A stretch of DNA of 64,000 nt from Actinophytocola sp044466355 (GTDB taxonomy: Bacteria; Actinomycetota; Actinomycetes; Mycobacteriales; Pseudonocardiaceae). How positions within the stretch are numbered: position 1 is the first letter of the stretch; each line of letters begins with the position of its first letter. The stretch lies in NCBI RefSeq assembly GCF_044466355.1, contig NZ_JBITMQ010000001.1, forward strand, positions 744,001 to 808,000, read 5' to 3'. Below are positions 59,138 to 64,000 of this stretch, piece after piece. A program made the translations under genes and the position numbers. The notes beneath the pieces were generated by a model. The model worked only from the letters and a program-made list of their open reading frames with translations. It searched no databases and was not told the origin of the DNA.

Positions 59138-59923
59138 GTGGCCGTCGACAGTGGGAACAACCAGTCCGTGGAGCGGGCCGCGCAGCTGCTGCGGGCGCTG
59201 GCCGACGCCGGGCACACGCGCGTTCGTGCCTCCGACCTCGCCGCCGCCGCCGGGCTGGGGCTGTCCACCGCCACCCGGCTGCTCGCCACGCTCGAGTCGC
59301 TCGCCTTCGTGGAGCGCGATCCCGTCACCTCGCTCTACCGGCTCGGCCCGCTCGCCTTGCGGGTCGGGGGAGCGGCCGCCAACCAGCAGCCCGTCCACCG
59401 CGAGGCCCGGCAGGTCGTGCAGAACCTCGCCGCACGGCTGGGGCTCGGGGTGAACGTGGCCCGGCGCCACCGGGACCGGCTCGTCTACCTGATCAACGCC
59501 GAGGGTGAGCTGGCGCCGCGCTCGTTCACGTTGCTCGGGCAGACCAACCCGCTGCACGCCACCGGCCTCGGGAAGTGCCTGCTGCTCGGCTGCACCGCCC
59601 ACGAGCGACGGGAGATCCTCGGGGAGCTGACCGCGTTCACCGCGAAGACCGTCACCGACCCCGGTGTGCTCGAGGCCGAACTGGACGAGGTCCGCGCCCG
59701 GGGCTACGCCATGGAGGTCGAGGAACTGGCGCTCGGCCGCGCCTGCGTCGCCGCGCCCATCCGGGACCGCGAGGGCGCGGTCGTCGCCGCGGTCTCCGTT
59801 TCCGGGTCGCTGTCCGCGCTCGACCTCGGGCACCGGCGGGACGAACTGGCGCAGGTCGTCATCGAGACCGCCGACACCGTCAGCACCGCCCTCGGTTACA
59901 CCGCGACCGCTCTCACCAACTGA
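59138..59923 (+). CDS. IclR-family transcriptional regulator
   Basis: This 261-residue protein has an N-terminal winged helix (SVERAAQLLRALADAG; LAAAAGLGLSTATRLLATLE) and an IclR effector domain (LGQTNPLHATGLGKCLL; GYAMEVEELALGRACVAAPI). GTG 59138 is chosen because the family N-terminus starts there; a GTG at 59090 would place the TTGCAA sites inside the gene. It precedes two secreted carbohydrate-active proteins. The KdgR branch of IclR controls uronate use, which would suit a polysaccharide lyase. Confidence 0.88.
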   Translation: MAVDSGNNQSVERAAQLLRALADAGHTRVRASDLAAAAGLGLSTATRLLATLESLAFVERDPVTSLYRLGPLALRVGGAAANQQPVHREARQVVQNLAARLGLGVNVARRHRDRLVYLINAEGELAPRSFTLLGQTNPLHATGLGKCLLLGCTAHERREILGELTAFTAKTVTDPGVLEAELDEVRARGYAMEVEELALGRACVAAPIRDREGAVVAAVSVSGSLSALDLGHRRDELAQVVIETADTVSTALGYTATALTN

Positions 59924-59958
59924 ACCCCCGCCCGTCTGCACCGGACAAAGGAGTCCCG

Positions 59959-61212
59959 ATGAGACGTGTCATTCTCGCCTGCCTCGCGTTGCTGCTGGTG
60001 CTGCCGGCCACGGCGGCCGCCGAACAGGTGCCCTACCGCGTGGACGCCTCCAACCAGGCCGGGTGGTGGCGGCCGCTCGACGAGCTGAACGGCTCGCTCT
60101 ACGTCGCCTACAACGCGTGGGGCGGGCCCGGCCCCACCAACGGCGGCGCGAACGACACCCACACCGTCTACATCGGACGTAAGGCGCCGGACGGCACCTG
60201 GACCCGGGGCTGTCTCAAGGCCGCCGACGGCACCTGTGCCGTCTACCCGGACGACATCGGGCACAAGCAGCCCTCGATCGCGGTCGACGGGCACGGGCAC
60301 ATCCACGCGTTCGTCTCCATGCACAGCGACAACTGGATCTACTACCGGTCGACCGCACCCGGCGACGTCACCACCATGGTCAACCGGTCGGCCGACATGC
60401 CGGACCAGGGGGACCGGTACACCTACCCGAACCTCACGCGGGTCGACGACGGCGACGTCTACCTGGTGATCCGCGCCTACCCCGAGGGCAGGCTCTACCG
60501 GTGGGACAACGCGGCCAACCGGTGGACCCGGGTCGCGGTGTTCGCCCGGTCGTCCGGGTACGTCGCCTACCCCGACGACGTCGCCGGGGACGGGAGCGGT
60601 AACCTCCACATCACGTGGGAATGGGCCTACGGCGGCACGAACGCCCTGCGGCACCTCGGTTCCTACCTGCGGTACGACATCGCGGCCGGGCGGTTCCACA
60701 ACGCCGCGGGCACCGTCGTCACCGCGCCCGCGACCGTCACCAGTCCCGTCGTGTACCAGCCGGTCGAGGGCGCCGAGGACCAGACGGACCGGGACGACGC
60801 CTCCGCGCCGCCCGGGGTGCAGAGCGCGAAGTTCGCGCTGTCCAACGGGAAACCCGTCGTCGCCTACCGGTACCGGACCGTCCATGGTGGACGCTGGCAC
60901 GTGCGGGTCGCCGAGTGGAACGGCACAGCCTGGCAGCGGAGGACCGTCTACGCCGGTGCCTACGACACGCACGCCGCGATCGACGTCACCGCCTGGGGTG
61001 GCGGTCTGCGCGTCTACTACGCCAAGAAGGCCACCGCGAGCGGCGACCAGGCGTTCGCCGCCGTCCCGTCGGGGAGCGCCTGGGCCGAGACCGCCCTGCT
61101 GCCCGGCGTGAACGTGCAGCGCCTCGCCGTCATCCGGCGTGCCGGTACCGATCACCTGTACCTCACCGCACCGACCGACCACCAGCTCCACGTCCGCACC
61201 TCGCCCTGGTAA
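59959..61212 (+). CDS. Secreted BNR_4-family protein (candidate polysaccharide lyase)
   Basis: This 417-residue secreted protein has a signal peptide ending near AATAAAEQ and a seven-bladed propeller of the BNR_4 type. Recognisable parts: DIGHKQPSIAVDGHGHIHAF, SMHSDNWIYYRS, GDRYTYPNL and HITWEWAYGG. The BNR_4 fold is shared with ulvan lyases (PL24/PL25-like), in which conserved His and Tyr/Arg residues are catalytic. Whether this one is a lyase cannot be decided by eye. AAAGGAG precedes the ATG. It is 12 bases upstream of the GH16 gene and thus in one operon with it. Confidence 0.8.
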   Translation: MRRVILACLALLLVLPATAAAEQVPYRVDASNQAGWWRPLDELNGSLYVAYNAWGGPGPTNGGANDTHTVYIGRKAPDGTWTRGCLKAADGTCAVYPDDIGHKQPSIAVDGHGHIHAFVSMHSDNWIYYRSTAPGDVTTMVNRSADMPDQGDRYTYPNLTRVDDGDVYLVIRAYPEGRLYRWDNAANRWTRVAVFARSSGYVAYPDDVAGDGSGNLHITWEWAYGGTNALRHLGSYLRYDIAAGRFHNAAGTVVTAPATVTSPVVYQPVEGAEDQTDRDDASAPPGVQSAKFALSNGKPVVAYRYRTVHGGRWHVRVAEWNGTAWQRRTVYAGAYDTHAAIDVTAWGGGLRVYYAKKATASGDQAFAAVPSGSAWAETALLPGVNVQRLAVIRRAGTDHLYLTAPTDHQLHVRTSPW

Positions 61213-61224
61213 CGGAGGCCCCCC

Positions 61225-62373
61225 ATGCGCAGGAGCGCCCTGCTCACCGCCCTCGCACTCACCCTCACCACGGTCGCCGCCGCCCCCGCGACGGCGGACC
61301 CGCCGGCGTCCGGCTACACGCTCGTGTTCAGCGACGAGTTCAACGGCACCGCGCCCGACACGTCCGTGTGGAACTTCCGCACCGACGTCAAGGCGGGCAG
61401 TGCGCAACGGCCACAGAACGTGACCGTCGGCGGCGGGCTCATGACCATCGACCTGAAGGCCGAGTCGCCGCAGTACCTCGGCAAGGACTGGAGTGGTGGC
61501 GGTCTCGTCAGCAAGCGGGCCCTGCGGTACGGCTACTACGAGACCCGCGCCAAGCTGCCGTCCGTCGGCGGGTGGCACACGTCGTTCTGGATGATGGCCG
61601 GCGACGGCAGCACCACGTTCGGCCCCGAACGCCGCACCGAGATCGACGTCCTGGAGAACGACTCCGTCAACCCGCGCACCATCCACAGCGGCGTGCACGC
61701 CTGGAACGGCACCGGCGACGGCGGCTACCACCCCGGCTCCACGTACGACTCGGGACTGGACCTGAGGCAGTGGCACACCTACGGCGCAGACTGGTCGGAG
61801 ACGTCCGTGAGGTTCTACGTGGACGGCCAACTGCGCTACACCGCGCCCTACACGCCGGACCAGTGGACCCACGACTACCTCAACATCTGGCTCACCAGCA
61901 TCGCCTACCCGGTGACGGCGAACGGGCCGTCGACCGCGCAGTTCGACTACGTCCGGTACTGGCAGAAGGACTACTACCTCGACAACGACGGGCCCGCCGC
62001 CTACGGATACCGCGAGTCCGGCGGCTGGCACGACTCCACGCTCGACGGCTGGAACCACACCTCGCCCAGCCGCTATGCCACCTGCCACACCGCGGGCAAC
62101 ACCGCGACCTGGCGGCCCACGCTGCGTGCCGCGGGCAGGTACCAGGTGTACGTGTGGAGGATCGCGCACTCCGGCAGCGACCGGAACACGCGCTACGACG
62201 TCGGCCACAGCGGCGGCGCGGCCGCGCGGCACGTGGACGGCACCGCCGGGACCAGCGGATGGGTGTCGCTCGGCACCTACTCCTTCGCCGCCGGACAGAC
62301 CGGGTACGTGAAGCTCACGTCCAGTGGCGTCGGCTGCGCACGGGCCGACGCGGTGAAGTTCGTCCGCGCCTGA
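61225..62373 (+). CDS. Secreted GH16 endoglycosidase with golvesin-like C-terminal domain
   Basis: This 382-residue enzyme has a signal peptide (LLTALALTLTTVAAAPATA). Its GH16 catalytic domain (about 30-250) has the motif TEIDVLEND, which supplies nucleophile, helper and acid/base as ExDxxE. Residues about 255-382 (DNDGPAAYGYRESGGWHDS; AGRYQVYVWRIAHSGS) resemble the golvesin/Xly-type binding domain. GH16 enzymes cut beta-1,3-glucans, agars or related galactans; the target is not fixed here. It is co-transcribed with the BNR_4 gene. Confidence 0.88.
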   Translation: MRRSALLTALALTLTTVAAAPATADPPASGYTLVFSDEFNGTAPDTSVWNFRTDVKAGSAQRPQNVTVGGGLMTIDLKAESPQYLGKDWSGGGLVSKRALRYGYYETRAKLPSVGGWHTSFWMMAGDGSTTFGPERRTEIDVLENDSVNPRTIHSGVHAWNGTGDGGYHPGSTYDSGLDLRQWHTYGADWSETSVRFYVDGQLRYTAPYTPDQWTHDYLNIWLTSIAYPVTANGPSTAQFDYVRYWQKDYYLDNDGPAAYGYRESGGWHDSTLDGWNHTSPSRYATCHTAGNTATWRPTLRAAGRYQVYVWRIAHSGSDRNTRYDVGHSGGAAARHVDGTAGTSGWVSLGTYSFAAGQTGYVKLTSSGVGCARADAVKFVRA

Positions 62374-62380
62374 GGCGGCG

Positions 62381-62422
62381 CGCGGCGGGAGTGTCCTCCG
62401 TTTGGTGGCCGCTCCCGCCGCG
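62381..62422. terminator. Terminator after the GH16 gene
   Basis: Perfect 11-base arms (62381-62391 and 62412-62422) flank a 20-base loop, starting eight bases after the GH16 stop. Confidence 0.7.
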
Positions 62423-62444
62423 AAACCCGGTAGCCTCCCGTTGA

Positions 62445-64000
62445 GTGAGAAGGGTCGGAACCGACGAACTCGACGCGCGGCGCGACATCCACGGTGCTCG
62501 CGCGATCGTGCTCGGTTTCCTTGTCGCGCTTCTGGCGGGCCGGGCCGTGGACGCCGTCAACCACGGTGAGTTCTGGTACGTGCTGTTCGTGGTGGCGCTG
62601 TTCGTGCTGCCGATGTGGTTCGCGAGCGGCGTCGCCCGCCCACTGTGGACCCGGCTGCGCTGGTGGCTGCTCAGCGCACAGGCGGTGCTGACCTACGTTC
62701 CGTTCGCCCTGTTCGGCAGCGGCTGGGTCGGCGGGATCTCCGGGTTGCTCGCCGGGTTGGTGCTGCTCACGGTGTCGGCGCCGGCGTCGTGGGCGGTGTT
62801 CGTCGTGCTGATGGGCGTGGAGGAACTGATCTGGCTCGGCGTGGTCGGGCCGCCGTACACGCCCGTCGTGCACGCCGCGATCTGGCTGCTGATCGCGTTC
62901 GCGGACAACGGCCTCGCGCTGTTCGGCCTGACCTGGATCGCCGAGCTGGTGCGGGAGGTGGCGTCGACCCGCGACGAACTGGCCGTCGCCGCGATCACCC
63001 GGCAGCGGCTGGCGGTCGCCGAACGGCTGCGGTCGATGATCGGGGACCGGGTGCGGACCGTCACGGCCAGGGCCACCGCGGCGCGGGACGCGCTCGCCGA
63101 CCGGCCCGACGTGGCTCGTACCGAGATCGCGTCGGCCGGGGTGACCGCCCGGGAGATGCTGGCCGAGGCCCGCGCGATGACCGGGGACCCCGACGAGCGG
63201 ATCACCACGACGCCCCAGCCGGGGGTCCGGCTGGCGCCGAAGGTCGCGACCGGTGTGTTGCTGGTCGTGCTGGTGCTGTTCGCCGCCCAGAACCTCGCCA
63301 ACGTCGTGCTGTCCGGGGTCGGCTACCCGCCGTCCGCTGTCGCGGTCGCGCTGGTCGCCGGGATCGCCATCCCGGTGCTGCAACTCCGGCACTCCGGGCT
63401 GCGGGGCAGGCCGAAGGCGTGGCCGTGGACGTTCGTGGCACAGGCCGTGCTGACCTACGTCCAGTTCCTGTTCGTCGGGTCGGTCGGGCTGGCGTTCGTC
63501 GGCTTCCTGGCCGGGTCCGCGCTGCTGCTGTTCCGCGGCCGGTCGCGGTGGGTGTGGTTCGGGGTGATCGTCGCGAGCGTGCCGGGGCTCGTCCTGCTGG
63601 CGCCGGGGGAGCCGTGGACGGTGGCGCTGGTGCGGTGGACCGGGTACGCGACCGCGACCGCCGTGGCGTTCGGCCTGCTCGTGTACGGGCTGGCGCGGTT
63701 GACGAACCTCGCGGTGCGGCTGGCCGCGCTGCGGGAGGAGCTGGCGGAACTGGCCGCGGTGCGGGAGCGGTTGCGGCTCGCGCGCGACACCCACGACCTG
63801 CTCGGCCTCGGGCTGTCCGCGATCGCGCTGAAGACCGACCTGATCGCCGCGCTGATCGGCCGTGACGACGACCGTGTCCGGCACGAGCTGGACGAGCTGC
63901 TGTGGCTGTGCCACAAGGCGGGCAACGACGCCCGGCTCGTCGCGGCGGAGAGCCTGCGGCTGTCGTTCGCCAGCGAGCTGGGCCTGGCGTTCGACATCCT
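62445..64000 (+). CDS. Sensor histidine kinase with duplicated membrane/dimerisation modules, partial
   Basis: The reading frame from GTG 62445 is open to the window end (over 518 codons), so the C-terminus is missing. It has two similar modules. Module 1 has membrane helices then a dimerisation helix (RQRLAVAERLRSMIGD) that lacks a phosphoacceptor His. Module 2 has helices then RERLRLARDTHDLLGLGLSA, the HisKA_3 motif with an intact His near residue 450. Both share AQAVLTYV before a membrane span. The ATPase domain should follow outside the window. Family: NarL/DesK-type kinases; a response regulator gene is expected next. The start has no strong ribosome site and could be leaderless. Confidence 0.85.
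   Translation, partial: MRRVGTDELDARRDIHGARAIVLGFLVALLAGRAVDAVNHGEFWYVLFVVALFVLPMWFASGVARPLWTRLRWWLLSAQAVLTYVPFALFGSGWVGGISGLLAGLVLLTVSAPASWAVFVVLMGVEELIWLGVVGPPYTPVVHAAIWLLIAFADNGLALFGLTWIAELVREVASTRDELAVAAITRQRLAVAERLRSMIGDRVRTVTARATAARDALADRPDVARTEIASAGVTAREMLAEARAMTGDPDERITTTPQPGVRLAPKVATGVLLVVLVLFAAQNLANVVLSGVGYPPSAVAVALVAGIAIPVLQLRHSGLRGRPKAWPWTFVAQAVLTYVQFLFVGSVGLAFVGFLAGSALLLFRGRSRWVWFGVIVASVPGLVLLAPGEPWTVALVRWTGYATATAVAFGLLVYGLARLTNLAVRLAALREELAELAAVRERLRLARDTHDLLGLGLSAIALKTDLIAALIGRDDDRVRHELDELLWLCHKAGNDARLVAAESLRLSFASELGLAFDI

Overview
The window comes from a high-GC actinomycete chromosome, with strong G/C bias at third codon positions, many GTG starts and 1- or 4-base gene overlaps. 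The family is probably Pseudonocardiaceae (Lentzea, Saccharothrix or Amycolatopsis-like). This is inferred from the DUF5753 regulator/DUF397 pair, the DUF3558-lipoprotein/PPE-like module, and a racemase whose active-site numbering matches the Amycolatopsis N-acylamino-acid racemase. No rRNA, tRNA, CRISPR array, transposase or integrase was seen. The window reads as a series of nutrient-uptake and polymer-degradation operons separated by clear convergent terminators.

Layout. (1) 1-5442, minus strand: LacI regulator, two sugar permeases and a sugar-binding lipoprotein. An inverted repeat follows, then two ADP-ribosylglycohydrolase genes. A double LacI-type operator lies upstream. (2) 5532-8883, plus strand: a small UBP zinc finger, a fused receiver/glutaredoxin-like/thioredoxin-reductase-like protein that has lost its redox cysteines, and a CRP-domain histidine kinase. 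(3) 8942-10111, minus strand: a secreted trypsin with a P domain. (4) 10464-23493, plus strand: a dipeptide-type ABC transporter, a 1097-residue peptidase fusion (S9 prolyl oligopeptidase plus serine beta-lactamase/D-peptidase), an M20 deacylase, a COG3375-type GNAT, an N-succinylamino-acid racemase and a PucR regulator. The last enzymes are the three steps known to convert D-amino acids irreversibly to L-amino acids. The operon therefore looks like a D-residue peptide scavenging system. A VanY-like D,D-carboxypeptidase lies next to it.

(5) 24527-36806: a candidate sialoglycan regulon. It has GntR plus a DapA-family lyase (minus), a divergent GH42 beta-galactosidase (plus), and a SatABCD-like peptide-type ABC transporter co-transcribed with a 981-residue protein carrying two sialidase domains around a LamG domain. 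The same heptamer (TCCTAYG) occurs three times in tandem in the divergent promoter and as a 23-bp palindrome upstream of the transporter, which argues for one regulator. (6) 36991-41230: small secreted proteins, an XRE-DUF5753/DUF397 pair and a type VII secretion-associated PPE-like/DUF3558/helical-protein set, with locally lower GC. (7) 41427-48085: a large secreted DUF6351 protein, a small membrane protein, SDR and alpha/beta hydrolase genes divergent from a MocR regulator, a RibD/DHFR-fold reductase and a lipoprotein. (8) 48208-54494: a secreted beta-propeller and a second sugar ABC operon in the unusual order permease, binding protein, ATPase, permease. (9) 54535-64000: a HIRAN protein, HxlR divergent from an MFS exporter, an MBL-fold hydrolase divergent from a CGNR regulator, an IclR regulator with a BNR_4 protein and a GH16 enzyme, and an internally duplicated sensor kinase that runs off the end.

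Most interesting: the D-amino-acid/peptide operon with its peptidase fusion, the sialic-acid regulon with a double sialidase and a shared heptamer operator, the cysteine-less redox-like signalling protein, and the duplicated kinase with one dead phosphoacceptor domain.
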